NCBI RefSeq assembly: GCF_963930865.1
Contig: NZ_CAWVOH010000001.1
Location: 62,001 to 126,000 of the forward strand
Source of the DNA: Eupransor demetentiae
GTDB lineage: Bacteria > Bacillota > Bacilli > Lactobacillales > Lactobacillaceae
Reading direction: 5' to 3'
DNA length: 64,000 bases
Shown: positions 1 through 8,015 of the stretch, in pieces
How the letters are laid out: every line of letters starts with the position of its first letter
Numbering within the stretch: the first letter of the stretch is position 1
The notes under the pieces: generated by a model
Seen by the model: the letters and a program-made list of their open reading frames with translations, nothing else
Told to the model about the DNA's origin: nothing
The model's database searches: none
Translations under genes and position numbers: made by a program

Positions 1-1
1 T

Positions 2-547
2 GCTGGTAAGTACCTCTATGAATCATTCGGACAGTACGATTCCTATACCACTATGCAGTTAGCTCGTTATGTTTCGGCAATTGCCAACGGTGGTTACCTC
101 TTGCAGCCACACTTGGTTGGTTCGGTCATGCAAAATGATGTGACGAATAAGCACTCGAAGACGGTTTGGACCGCTGAACCTCAGATTCAGGGTCAGGTTA
201 GTCTTGATTCAGCCCAATGGAACATTATTTATAAGGGAATGGAACGAGTAGCCAACGGTTCCGATCCGCATAACACCGGTGGTGGCGTGCACAACTTGAA
301 CCCTCGTGTTTATGCTAAGACTGGAACGGCTGAAACGACCACGAACGGCCATTCAACCTTTACCGAATCCATCATCGTTTACGTGCCTGGTCAGCCATTC
401 GCCATGGCGATGGCCATTCCTGGTATGAACAACTACTTGGATGGAACTAACGGACGAATTGCTTCACAAATCATCAATGCCTTTTGGGAGATTGTTTTGC
501 ATAATCCTAATGGTTCATCAGATGATGATAAGAACAAAAAGTCATAA
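2..547 (+). CDS. Class B penicillin-binding protein, transpeptidase C-terminus (partial)
   Basis: The reading frame is open from base 2, so this is the 3' end of a longer gene whose start lies outside the window. The visible 181 codons hold the end of a transpeptidase domain. The KTGT active-site motif (K-T-G at bases 317-325) is followed by a TAETTTNG stretch, as in monofunctional class B PBPs (PBP2/PBP2b, FtsI/MrdA group). The family cross-links peptidoglycan outside the membrane using a serine that must lie upstream of the window. The tail is short, hydrophilic and lysine-rich (DDDKNKKS), and I see no PASTA repeat. A terminator follows directly. Elongation versus division class cannot be decided from this fragment. 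Confidence 0.85.
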   Translation, partial: AGKYLYESFGQYDSYTTMQLARYVSAIANGGYLLQPHLVGSVMQNDVTNKHSKTVWTAEPQIQGQVSLDSAQWNIIYKGMERVANGSDPHNTGGGVHNLNPRVYAKTGTAETTTNGHSTFTESIIVYVPGQPFAMAMAIPGMNNYLDGTNGRIASQIINAFWEIVLHNPNGSSDDDKNKKS

Positions 548-549
548 GA

Positions 550-577
550 AAAAGACCTCGTTGGAGGTCTTTTTTTG
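550..577 (+). terminator. Intrinsic terminator after PBP gene
   Basis: The stem AAAGACCTC / GAGGTCTTT closes a short GTTG loop and is followed by a run of seven T. It ends the PBP transcript before the MoxR gene. Confidence 0.85.
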
Positions 578-618
578 TTAGTCCTGCTTGCGGTAGAATG
601 AAGGTGAAAGGGGTCGCA

Positions 619-1767
619 ATGGCTTTATCTTATGCACAATTAAAAGAATTGGTTCCGGTGGTTTTGAAGGCCGGTAACGTCCCGAACATCGTCGGGGAAG
701 CCGGGGTTGGAAAGTCTGCTCTAGTTGCTGATATAGCGCAGCAAATGCAGGCTAAATTAGTGACGACGGTGGTTTCATTGTCGGAAAAGGGTGACTTGGC
801 GCTGCCTATTCCTCCACTGAATCAGCAAGATATGGTTGATACCAAACACTATGGCCGCTTGGCCGACGTAAAGTTTGGCTATAATCATACCTTAATTGAT
901 ATTATTACGGCGGCAGAAAAAGAACCGGAACGGCCCATCATCTGGTTTTTAGACGAATTTAATCGTGGTAATCAGGCGGTACAAGCTGAGCTCATGAACT
1001 TGGTTTTGCAGCGGCAAATTAATGATATCGTTTTGCCGGATAATGTTTACCTAGTTTTGGCGGAAAATCCGGATGACACCATGTCTGGTTTTGAAGAGGA
1101 TCAGTATGCGGTACAAGCTGCCGATTCGGCCATCAAGGATCGTACGACCCGTTTGGTGATGAAGGTTGCGGTGACGGACTGGTTGGCTTGGGCGGCAACG
1201 GGCGAACCCGTGCATATTGATCCCTTAATTCGTCGTTTTATTGCCGGAAACGCCAACATGCTTTACCCAGAACAACGCTCAGGTGATTTGGACCCAACTC
1301 CCCGTGCCTGGCAGCGTGTTTCGGATAATTACCGTCAGCTTAAGCACTTACCAGCCAAAGAGCAGGATGCCCTGTTGTACGATCTGGTTGCGGGCGACCT
1401 TGGCCAAGCAGCGGCCAGCCTCCTAGTGGCGTTCTTAAATGAAAACACCGTGGTCATGACGGCCGAGGATATTTTTGACAGCCAACCAGCTGGCAATAAA
1501 GTCCCTAAAAAGGTGGCCCAACAATTTAGGTCACTGAGTGAAATTCAAAAAATGACGGTCATGAAGTCCTTGATTAAGACGGCGGACATTACCAAGGACA
1601 GTAATGCGGCTCGTTATAGTCAACTCCTGCAAATGCTGGCCCCCGATAGCCAGTATGCCGTTGTCCAACAGTTGGTTAACGACCCCGTTCTTGACGACTT
1701 GTATCAGTCTGACCAGCACCATGCCAACGTTTTGTACCAGCAAATTATGGATATTGCTACCCATTAA
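619..1767 (+). CDS. MoxR-type AAA+ ATPase
   Basis: A 382-residue AAA+ ATPase. Walker A is GEAGVGKS (about residues 26-33) and Walker B is IIWFLDEFNRG (about 107-117); an RTTRLV segment near residue 175 fits sensor/arginine-finger regions. MoxR-type ATPases are chaperone-like and usually work with a VWA-domain partner, here encoded next door with a one-base stop/start overlap. I chose ATG 619 because AAAGGGG lies 5 bases upstream; an in-frame ATG at 598 has no ribosome-binding site. The substrate cannot be inferred. Family assignment is firm, cellular role is not. Confidence 0.82.
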   Translation: MALSYAQLKELVPVVLKAGNVPNIVGEAGVGKSALVADIAQQMQAKLVTTVVSLSEKGDLALPIPPLNQQDMVDTKHYGRLADVKFGYNHTLIDIITAAEKEPERPIIWFLDEFNRGNQAVQAELMNLVLQRQINDIVLPDNVYLVLAENPDDTMSGFEEDQYAVQAADSAIKDRTTRLVMKVAVTDWLAWAATGEPVHIDPLIRRFIAGNANMLYPEQRSGDLDPTPRAWQRVSDNYRQLKHLPAKEQDALLYDLVAGDLGQAAASLLVAFLNENTVVMTAEDIFDSQPAGNKVPKKVAQQFRSLSEIQKMTVMKSLIKTADITKDSNAARYSQLLQMLAPDSQYAVVQQLVNDPVLDDLYQSDQHHANVLYQQIMDIATH

Positions 1768-2930
1768 TGACCGATAAATTTGAAGACAACTTAACGCTAG
1801 CCATTAAGAACTTGCTCGATACCGCGCCTTTGTACGGTTCGGTCATCATGCAACTGAACCGCCAGTACGATTCCAATCAAAAAGTACCGTTGGCCTTGTA
1901 CTGGCAGGACCATGCCTGGCAACTACGCCTAAATCCTGACCTCATTCGGAATGATTTTCCAAGTGCTGATAATTTTGCTCAGGCCCTGGCTCACGAAGCG
2001 CTACACCTTATTTGGCAGCATCCCATCCGCTATGCTGAAAGTAAGGCGGATCCACGAGCGATTCAGTTTGGAACCGATGTGACGGTTAACCAGTATTTGA
2101 TTCCAGCCTTGGGCCCCTTACCGGACGCCGTTACCCTGGCTACGATTTTAGCCGATTATAAAAAATTGTTAGCTGAAAATCAGGATTCGGCCTACTATGT
2201 TCAGGCTTTCGAGGACTTACTGGCTGAAAATCCCAAGATGCGTGATCCTAAGATCGATAATTCAAAGTCCTGGGAATCTGCGGCAGGGGCCATGGTCGAA
2301 GCCCAAGCAGCCTTGAAAAATATTTTGCAGCAAGCGCAAGAAGATGCTCGCCGGGCTGGTCGGGGGCAAGTGCCCGCCCAGGTCATGCGGGCCTTGCAGG
2401 CTGCCCTGGTAGCTCATAATAATTGGCGCCGTATACTGTCACAGGCGCTTTCCAATCAACCCGTCCTACCCAAGTCCTCGCGGGCCCGCTTTAATCGTCG
2501 GCAGCCTTACCGCCTAGATTTACCGGGGCAATTGGCTCAGCAGGAAAAAGAAGTTTGGATTTTCGTTGATCAGTCGGCTTCAATTCCAAATGATGCCGTT
2601 GCCCGCTTCTTAGCCTGGTGCCAGCAAATCCAAGGGCAGATTCAAGGTCGGCTACATTTTTACGCCTTTGATAGCGCCGTTTCACCGATTCAAAATCTGA
2701 AAATTTGGCGCCGACAAGCAGCTGGTGGCACTAATTTTCAAGCGATTTTTGATGAACTAAAAAACCAGCATGCCCAGCTATCAGGGACCGTTGCGATTAT
2801 TTTTACCGATGGCCAGGGGGAAAAGCAGATTAACAATTTTGGCTATCAAAGGGTATACTGGGTCTTAACTGGTGATCAAGGGCTGTCTTTGAAGCAACCC
2901 TTTGGGCGCCAATTGAAGATGGAGGATTGA
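1767..2930 (+). CDS. VWA-like protein with putative metallopeptidase N-terminal domain (DUF2201 type)
   Basis: A 387-residue protein with two recognisable parts. The N-terminal half has HEALH (residues 76-80), an HExxH-type zinc motif as in DUF2201_N putative metallopeptidases. The C-terminal half resembles a von Willebrand A domain: FVDQSAS (DxSxS metal-ion site, about residue 268) and IIFTDGQGE near residue 345. The start ATG overlaps the stop of the MoxR gene (TAATG), so the two are translationally coupled. By analogy with MoxR/VWA pairs, the ATPase may remodel or load a target bound by the VWA domain, possibly for proteolysis. That step is inference; no substrate is visible. Confidence 0.75.
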   Translation: MTDKFEDNLTLAIKNLLDTAPLYGSVIMQLNRQYDSNQKVPLALYWQDHAWQLRLNPDLIRNDFPSADNFAQALAHEALHLIWQHPIRYAESKADPRAIQFGTDVTVNQYLIPALGPLPDAVTLATILADYKKLLAENQDSAYYVQAFEDLLAENPKMRDPKIDNSKSWESAAGAMVEAQAALKNILQQAQEDARRAGRGQVPAQVMRALQAALVAHNNWRRILSQALSNQPVLPKSSRARFNRRQPYRLDLPGQLAQQEKEVWIFVDQSASIPNDAVARFLAWCQQIQGQIQGRLHFYAFDSAVSPIQNLKIWRRQAAGGTNFQAIFDELKNQHAQLSGTVAIIFTDGQGEKQINNFGYQRVYWVLTGDQGLSLKQPFGRQLKMED

Positions 2931-2931
2931 T

Positions 2932-3225
2932 ATGACGGCCTTAAATCCTGAAGATTTGCGTTCTTTGGCCCATAAAGATGAACGTTTTCGCCGCGCCGAA
3001 GCACTCTTGAAAAATGATTGGAGTCAGGTTTTGCTGGACTATCCGCGCACCAATCAGTGGATTAGTCTGGCCGACATTGCCTTTGCCAAGCGTTTGAGTG
3101 CAGCGGACGATGACTATCCTGCTTTCGACCTGCAATCCTTTAGTCAGGTTCAGGCCTTCATTGCAGCCTTCCAATCCTATTTAAGCAACGACATAATCAA
3201 GAAGTTAAAGGAGCCTTATTTATGA
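2932..3225 (+). CDS. Unknown 97-residue protein of the MoxR/VWA unit
   Basis: A small soluble protein with no signal peptide or membrane segment and no motif I recognise. It starts one base after the VWA gene stop; GGAGG overlaps the end of that gene and gives good spacing. Its stop overlaps the next gene by four bases. The packing suggests an accessory protein of the ATPase/VWA pair, for example an adaptor, but that rests only on position. It is rich in acidic and aromatic residues and contains a DDDYPAFDLQSF stretch in the C-terminal half. Confidence 0.6.
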   Translation: MTALNPEDLRSLAHKDERFRRAEALLKNDWSQVLLDYPRTNQWISLADIAFAKRLSAADDDYPAFDLQSFSQVQAFIAAFQSYLSNDIIKKLKEPYL

Positions 3226-3656
3226 AAATCGAACTTGTCCTAGCCGTTACGCAGTCCCTTGAAGAACTGAATGCCTTAAAGCGCCAAGCGCCTGACGAGT
3301 TCTTCATCTTGGAAAAGCCTGGCCAAACTAACGTTTTGCTTTTGAATCCTGAAAAGTTTCAGGGGCAATTCAAGGAACCAATTGTTTATGAATTGGGAAA
3401 AGCCGGCAAGCAATTGGCTGGTAAGCACATTTACCAAGTTGATTTTGGCTACCAAGACGATGTCGAGTCATCCTTGATTGATTTGGCCAATGACCATGGT
3501 GTTTTGGCCTTTGACCCGCGTGGTAAGGCACAGGGTATGTACTGGACTTTCTGGGAAAGCCAAGCCGAATTGGACCACTTTTTGACTTCGGATAACTACC
3601 AAGCGATGAAGCAGTTGATGAAAGATCCCTTTGCTACTGTGTATACGAATAACTAA
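3222..3656 (+). CDS. Unknown 144-residue protein, last gene of the MoxR/VWA unit
   Basis: A soluble protein without recognised domains. ATGA overlap with the preceding gene and a good AAGGAG site (3206-3211) support the start and operon membership. The sequence has mixed alpha/beta character, with repeated hydrophobic strands such as IELVLAV, NVLLLN and HIYQVDFGY. There are no cysteines and no catalytic motif. A bidirectional terminator follows immediately. I do not assign a function. Confidence 0.6.
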   Translation: MKIELVLAVTQSLEELNALKRQAPDEFFILEKPGQTNVLLLNPEKFQGQFKEPIVYELGKAGKQLAGKHIYQVDFGYQDDVESSLIDLANDHGVLAFDPRGKAQGMYWTFWESQAELDHFLTSDNYQAMKQLMKDPFATVYTNN

Positions 3657-3690
3657 AAAAACCATCCCAAGAGGGATGGTTTTTATTTTT
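3655..3690. terminator. Bidirectional terminator between convergent genes
   Basis: ACCATCCC (3661-3668) pairs with GGGATGGT (3673-3680), flanked by A-run and T-run on the two sides. It serves both the MoxR/VWA unit and the minus-strand perR-like gene. Confidence 0.88.
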
Positions 3691-4087
3691 TATCTTTTGG
3701 TTCAACACCGTACAATTCAATGTGATAACCCGTGATGTTGAGACCGGATGCTTTCCGTGCCGCCTGCATGAGCGGACGGGGATCGAAGTTATTGGCATCG
3801 ATAATTTCGCTCGTATCCGTATCAATGATGTGATAGTGGGGTTCGGCGAAGAAGTCGTAGTGACGCTTACCGTCGGCCAGACCCTCGATGATCACAACCA
3901 AGTCAACTTCCACCAACTTTTCCAAAGTATTGTAAATTGTGGCCAAAGAAATGTCAGGCAAGTCAGCATGAATCATTTCCGCCGTGGGGTGCGTTTCATG
4001 GGTCATCAAATAATCGAGTAGGGTCAGGCGCTGTTGCGTGGCCTTTAAACCATGCTCTTGTAAGAGTGTACGTACTTTATCATCCAT
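3683..4087 (-). CDS. Fur-family (PerR-like) metalloregulator without structural-zinc cysteines
   Basis: A 134-residue Fur-superfamily repressor. An N-terminal winged helix (TQQRLTLLDYL..., ISLATIYNTLEKL) is followed by a metal/dimer domain. Candidate regulatory-metal ligands match the Bacillus PerR pattern H-D-H-H-D at H33, D78, H84, H86 and D97; the 6-2-11 spacing of the last four is exact. The protein contains no cysteine: the usual CxxC after HYH is replaced (D89, T92) and no C-terminal CxxC exists. ATG 4087 was chosen because GGAGG lies upstream at correct spacing. It is divergent from two VIT-type transporters, with operator-like dyads between them, so autoregulation and control of the transporters are likely. 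PerR is more likely than Fur, Zur or Mur from the ligand set, but this is not proven. Confidence 0.83.
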   Translation of the reverse strand: MDDKVRTLLQEHGLKATQQRLTLLDYLMTHETHPTAEMIHADLPDISLATIYNTLEKLVEVDLVVIIEGLADGKRHYDFFAEPHYHIIDTDTSEIIDANNFDPRPLMQAARKASGLNITGYHIELYGVEPKDKK

Positions 4088-4119
4088 AATGTAACCTCCA
4101 GCTATCACAGGATAAGGAC

Positions 4120-4125
4120 AGTATA
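4120..4125 (-). promoter_or_regulatory. -10 element of the perR-like gene
   Basis: TATACT on the minus strand, 32 bases upstream of the start codon. The -35 region is weak and lies next to the 7-1-7 dyad at 4143-4157, a position suited to autorepression. Confidence 0.5.
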
Positions 4126-4142
4126 ACACATAAAAAAACATT

Positions 4143-4157
4143 TTAGAACTATTCTAA
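4143..4157. promoter_or_regulatory. 7-1-7 dyad resembling a Per/Fur box
   Basis: TTAGAAC-T-ATTCTAA is a 7-1-7 inverted repeat with one broken pair. It has the layout of the Bacillus Per box (TTATAATnATTATAA) but its own core sequence. It sits between the divergent promoters, over the -35 side of the perR-like gene. Confidence 0.6.
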
Positions 4158-4162
4158 TTTAC

Positions 4163-4191
4163 TAGACTTTTAGATTAGAATGCCTTATACT
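4163..4191 (+). promoter_or_regulatory. Promoter of the VIT transporter operon
   Basis: -35 TAGACT (4163-4168) and -10 TATACT (4186-4191) are separated by 17 bases. It lies between the two operator-like dyads at 4143-4157 and 4197-4211. Confidence 0.5.
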
Positions 4192-4196
4192 TTTGT

Positions 4197-4211
4197 TTGG
4201 AATAATTCTAA
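4197..4211. promoter_or_regulatory. Second 7-1-7 Per/Fur-like dyad
   Basis: TTGGAAT-A-ATTCTAA has the same architecture and the same right arm as the dyad at 4143-4157. It overlaps the expected transcription start of the VIT operon, a classical repression position. Confidence 0.6.
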
Positions 4212-4224
4212 ACGGAGATGCGTT

Positions 4225-4905
4225 ATGGCAGATAAAGATCAAAACTTAATGGAAAAAAACAATATCATCCGTGCCGGAGTCATGGGTGGTAACGACGGAA
4301 TTCTTTCCGTCTCCGGAATCATCTTAGGTGTGGCCGGTGCCACGAGTAACACCGGTGCTATCCTTCTAGCCGGCTTTGCTGGAACCTTGGCCGGGATGGT
4401 GTCTATGGCGATGGGGGAATATGTTTCCGTTTCCTCTCAGCACGACGCGCAAAAGAAAGTACAAAACATTCAAACGAAAGCCTTGAAGGATAACTACCAG
4501 AGCGAATTTGATTTCGTTGCCGAAAAGTATCATGAAGTGGGAATTTCCCAGGAATTGGCTGAACAAGCTACCCGCGAAATGATGACCAAGGATCCTTTGG
4601 TAACAACGGTGCGTGAACGTTACGGCTTCTCCCCAAATTCCGTTTTGTCCGCCTACAGTGCCGCCATTGCTTCTTTCATTTCCTTCCCCTTGGGCTCTTT
4701 GCTCCCCATGGCAGCCATGGCCTTTTCACCTCAGGCAATCCGTGAAGCGGCAACTTTCTTAGCGGTTCTGGTTGCTTTGGCGATGACCGGTTACTTTGCG
4801 GCTCGTCTAAACGGGGCCGATAAGCGCCACTCAATGTTGCGTAACGTTACGGCTGGAATTTTCACCATGTTGGTCACTTACTTTATTGGTTCACTGTTCC
4901 GCTAA
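4225..4905 (+). CDS. VIT1/CCC1-family metal transporter, first copy
   Basis: A 226-residue membrane protein of the vacuolar iron transporter/CCC1 family (Fe2+ or Mn2+ export). The N-terminal signature is IIRAGVMGGNDGILSV; a cytosolic helical segment follows MAMGEYVSVSSQHDAQ, then further membrane segments near the C-terminus. ATG 4225 is preferred because GGAG (4214-4217) lies 7 bases upstream; an in-frame ATG at 4180 would place the operator-like dyad inside the gene. It is followed after 13 bases by a paralogue. The position behind a PerR-like promoter region suggests a role in keeping iron or manganese in check during peroxide stress. Confidence 0.85.
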   Translation: MADKDQNLMEKNNIIRAGVMGGNDGILSVSGIILGVAGATSNTGAILLAGFAGTLAGMVSMAMGEYVSVSSQHDAQKKVQNIQTKALKDNYQSEFDFVAEKYHEVGISQELAEQATREMMTKDPLVTTVRERYGFSPNSVLSAYSAAIASFISFPLGSLLPMAAMAFSPQAIREAATFLAVLVALAMTGYFAARLNGADKRHSMLRNVTAGIFTMLVTYFIGSLFR

Positions 4906-4918
4906 GGAGGGAAGTTAA

Positions 4919-5641
4919 ATGTTAATGATGCTTAGTAAAAAAAATAACCGCGCAAAAGAAGCCAGTCCCAAAGACCAGCAAACCATCGATGAACGTTTGA
5001 ACTCCATCCGTGCCGGAGTGCTGGGTTCTAACGACGGGATTCTAACCGTTGTCGGCGTGGTCTTTTCTGTGGCTGCAGCCACACCAAACCGCTTTACCAT
5101 CATGATTGCAGCGCTTGCCGATTTGATGGCCTGCGCCCTTTCAATGGCTTCTGGTGAATACGCCTCAGTTTCAGCGCAATCAGATAGTGAAAAAGTGGTG
5201 GTTAAAAAAGAAGAAGAGCTGCTCAAGACCAACTATCCTGAACAGTACCAGGTTGTCGTCGACCATTACGTTGAGCGTGGGGTAACCGTTTCGACTTCCG
5301 AAGCAATTGCCGAAGAATTGATGAACAAGAAGCCTTTGGCCACTATCTTGAGCATTAAGTACGACATGACCTTGGGACACTACATGAACCCATGGCAGGC
5401 AGCCTGGGCCTCACTCTTCTCAGCTTCACTTGGTGGACTTTTGCCACTATTGGCTCTAGTTTTGGCGCCAACGGCCTACCAGTTCTTCGCTACCATTATG
5501 GCCACGGTTGTTGCGGTCGGAATTACCGGTTTGTTATCCGCTAAATTATCGAATGGATTGGTTGGCCGTGCCATTGTTCGTAACATCTTAATTGGTGTTG
5601 TTACCATCGCAATTCACTACGGAATTGGTATGTTTTTCTAA
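4919..5641 (+). CDS. VIT1/CCC1-family metal transporter, second copy
   Basis: A 240-residue paralogue of the preceding gene, with the matching SIRAGVLGSNDGILTVVGVVF signature region, MASGEYASVSAQSD, and hydrophobic C-terminal segments. GGAGG at 4906-4910 gives good spacing to ATG 4919. A longer charged N-terminus (SKKNNRAKEASPKDQQ) distinguishes it from the first copy. The two may form a heteromer, or have different metal preferences; the sequence does not settle this. Both are probably on one mRNA from the operator-flanked promoter. Confidence 0.85.
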   Translation: MLMMLSKKNNRAKEASPKDQQTIDERLNSIRAGVLGSNDGILTVVGVVFSVAAATPNRFTIMIAALADLMACALSMASGEYASVSAQSDSEKVVVKKEEELLKTNYPEQYQVVVDHYVERGVTVSTSEAIAEELMNKKPLATILSIKYDMTLGHYMNPWQAAWASLFSASLGGLLPLLALVLAPTAYQFFATIMATVVAVGITGLLSAKLSNGLVGRAIVRNILIGVVTIAIHYGIGMFF

Positions 5642-5658
5642 TTTGGTCTACTTGAAAT

Positions 5659-5700
5659 ATTGTGAAAAATAGTGCATTATTACTTTAAATAATCTATAAT
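5659..5700 (+). promoter_or_regulatory. Promoter region of nox with possible Rex half-site
   Basis: A clear -10 TATAAT is at 5695-5700. TTGTGAA at 5659-5665 matches one arm of the Rex consensus (TTGTGAA...TTCACAA), but the second arm is not conserved. The -35 is weak (GTGCAT, 5672-5677). Confidence 0.45.
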
Positions 5701-5727
5701 GAAGGCAGAAAGAACGGAGGATTTGTC

Positions 5728-7089
5728 ATGAAAATTGTTATTGTCGGTGCTTCTCACGGTGGTCACGAATCAGCGGTTGAAGCTTTAACCCGTTACGAAG
5801 GTAACGAAGTCACGGTTTATGAAGCAGGTGATTTCATCTCCTTCATGTCCTGTGGTATGCAACTTTACTTGGAAGGCGACGTTACCGATCGCGATGACGT
5901 GCGTAACTTCAAGGCTGAAGATGTTGAAAAGCTGGGTGGAAAAGTTTTGGCTAACCACCAGGTCATGGACATTGATGCTGACAAGCACCAAGTGACGGTT
6001 AAGGACTTGATGTCTGGTAAGACTTTTGAAGATACTTACGATAAGTTGATTTTGTCATCTGGTGTAACACCAGCGAACTTGCCTGTTCCTGGAATGGAAT
6101 TGGAAAATGTTTACATGATGCGCGGTCGTGACTGGGCAACGAAGATTCACGCTAAGTTGCACGACAGCACTGTTCGTAACGTGGTCGTTGTTGGAACGGG
6201 TTACATCGGAATGGAAGCGGCTGAAGTCTTCAACAAGACTGGCAAGAATGTCACGATTATTGACATGATTAACCGTCCTTTGGGAAACTACCTTGACCAA
6301 GAATTGGCAGACAAGATTGCTGATGAAGTTACTGGTAAGGGTATTACTTTGAACTTGGGCCACACGGTCGCTGCCTTTAAGGGAAACGACAAGGTCGAAA
6401 TGGTTCAAACTGATGACGGACAAGAATTGTCTGCTGACCTTGTCATTGTGGCTGCCGGTGTTCGTCCAAACACGAGCTGGTTGGCTGGCAAGGTTGACCT
6501 TGACCAACGTGGCTTCATCAAGACTGATCCATATTTGCGTACTTCTGCTAAGGATGTTTACGCAATTGGGGATGCCATTTTGCCACTCTTTGCCCCAGCA
6601 GAACAGCCAGCGCCAATCGCCTTGGCCTCAACTGCTCGCCGCGAAGCCCGCTACGTTGTTGAAACGATGGCCATGAAGGAACCTGCTCGCCCATTTGCCG
6701 GCGTTAACGGTTCATCTGCTTTGACGGTTTTTGACTACAAGTTGGCCACAACTGGTGTCAATGCCAACAATGCCGAAAAGATGAACTTGAAGACTGCCTC
6801 AAGTTTGTACCATGCAACGGTTCGTCCTACTTTCGTTACTAACGGTAACCCTGAAGTATGGGTAAAGTTGGTCTTCAACCCTGACAGTCACCGCATCTTG
6901 GGTGGCCAGATTTTGTCAAAGGCAGACGTGACGGCTCACGCTAACACGATTGCCTTGGCCATCAAGGCTAAGATGACTTTGGAAGACTTGGTCGAAGCCG
7001 ACTTCTTCTTCCAGCCTGGTTTTGATCGTCAGTGGTCAGTTTTGAACTTGGCTGCTCAAACTGCTTTGGGCGAAACCCCTAGCGTTTAA
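5728..7089 (+). CDS. nox: NADH oxidase, H2O-forming, FAD-dependent
   Basis: A 453-residue flavoprotein of the NADH oxidase/CoA-disulfide reductase group. The FAD-binding motif is at the extreme N-terminus (IVIVGASHGG), the redox-active cysteine is C42 in FMSCGMQLYL, the NADH-binding motif is VVGTGYIGMEAA (about residue 153), and the second FAD motif is DVYAIGDA. The enzyme reduces O2 to water with NADH, regenerating NAD+. This is central in heterofermentative lactic acid bacteria, where oxygen serves as an electron acceptor. ACGGAGG precedes the ATG. It is probably monocistronic. The nearby metal regulator and transporters make an oxygen-response neighbourhood. Confidence 0.92.
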   Translation: MKIVIVGASHGGHESAVEALTRYEGNEVTVYEAGDFISFMSCGMQLYLEGDVTDRDDVRNFKAEDVEKLGGKVLANHQVMDIDADKHQVTVKDLMSGKTFEDTYDKLILSSGVTPANLPVPGMELENVYMMRGRDWATKIHAKLHDSTVRNVVVVGTGYIGMEAAEVFNKTGKNVTIIDMINRPLGNYLDQELADKIADEVTGKGITLNLGHTVAAFKGNDKVEMVQTDDGQELSADLVIVAAGVRPNTSWLAGKVDLDQRGFIKTDPYLRTSAKDVYAIGDAILPLFAPAEQPAPIALASTARREARYVVETMAMKEPARPFAGVNGSSALTVFDYKLATTGVNANNAEKMNLKTASSLYHATVRPTFVTNGNPEVWVKLVFNPDSHRILGGQILSKADVTAHANTIALAIKAKMTLEDLVEADFFFQPGFDRQWSVLNLAAQTALGETPSV

Positions 7090-7108
7090 GACAAATTAAA
7101 AAAATAAG

Positions 7109-7136
7109 TACAGTATTCCAGATTTTCTGCCATAAT
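7109..7136 (+). promoter_or_regulatory. Extended -10 promoter close to the yihY start
   Basis: TGC-CATAAT (extended -10; hexamer 7131-7136) ends only 9 bases before ATG 7146. The -35 is poor (TACAGT, 7109-7114). Transcription from here would leave almost no 5' leader. Confidence 0.5.
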
Positions 7137-7145
7137 AGAAATGTT

Positions 7146-8015
7146 ATGAAAGAGAATCTGGTTTTATTTTGGAAGAAAATATGGAAGGCTGCTCACTTTG
7201 AGGCCTTGATGACTTACTTTAATCGTGCACAGCTATCAGTGGTTGGGCCAGCCTTTGCTTACTATACTTTGCTGACTCTTTTTCCAACTTTGATTGCAGC
7301 CACGGTCTTGCTCTCGCTTTTTCAAGTGAATGGCGACAGTGTAATGAACAATTTGATGCAGATTTTGCCAGCAAGCATTAGTCAAATTATGGAACCGGTT
7401 ATCCAGTCGGTTTTCCGTGCGGATAATAAATCTTACTTGTCCTTTTCAATTATCTTTATTATCTGGGCCATTTCACGTGTTATTGCTGTCTTGCGTCGTA
7501 CCTTTAATGAAGTTTCCGGTGTTGAGGAACGTGGTTCCAGCATGTTGACGCGGGCTTGGTCCTTCCTCTGGTTGGTGATGACCCTGGCAGCTTTTGTCGG
7601 TTTGACCATTGTCGGGAACGTTTTGAACGTGGTCGTGCATAATCTTTATTTGGGACCGGTTGTTGATTTCTGGGCCCGCCAAACCCACTGGCTGATTGTG
7701 GCCGGCCTTTGGCTACTGTTGATGATGCTAAACTTCATGCTGCCCACACGAGAAGCGCGGACTAAGTTACGCTACGTTGCTTTGGGTTCTGGTTTTGAAT
7801 TGCTCTTGCTCTCGGGCTTGAACAAGGTTTTTGCCTGGTATGCCAAGTTACAGGTTGGCCGTTACGGCTTTTACCAGTCGATTTCATCCATCATTGTTTT
7901 CTTGATCTGGTTGAATTTGATTGCCACAATTCTGGTGGTCGGGTATATTACCATTAACTGGTTAGCCAGCTTTGACAAAGAGATAAAGGAGAAAGCCGAT
8001 GTTTACCAAGAGTGA
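7146..8015 (+). CDS. YihY/BrkB-family membrane protein
   Basis: A 289-residue integral membrane protein with about six hydrophobic segments, of the YihY (formerly 'ribonuclease BN') family. Typical features are the early FAYYTLLTLFPTL segment and a C-terminal IVFLIWLNLIATILVVG helix. Molecular function in this family is unsettled; transport has been proposed. No ribosome-binding site precedes ATG 7146, and a -10 element ends 9 bases upstream, so the mRNA may be leaderless. The 3' end overlaps the DUF1054 gene by 17 bases, indicating one operon. Confidence 0.82.
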   Translation: MKENLVLFWKKIWKAAHFEALMTYFNRAQLSVVGPAFAYYTLLTLFPTLIAATVLLSLFQVNGDSVMNNLMQILPASISQIMEPVIQSVFRADNKSYLSFSIIFIIWAISRVIAVLRRTFNEVSGVEERGSSMLTRAWSFLWLVMTLAAFVGLTIVGNVLNVVVHNLYLGPVVDFWARQTHWLIVAGLWLLLMMLNFMLPTREARTKLRYVALGSGFELLLLSGLNKVFAWYAKLQVGRYGFYQSISSIIVFLIWLNLIATILVVGYITINWLASFDKEIKEKADVYQE

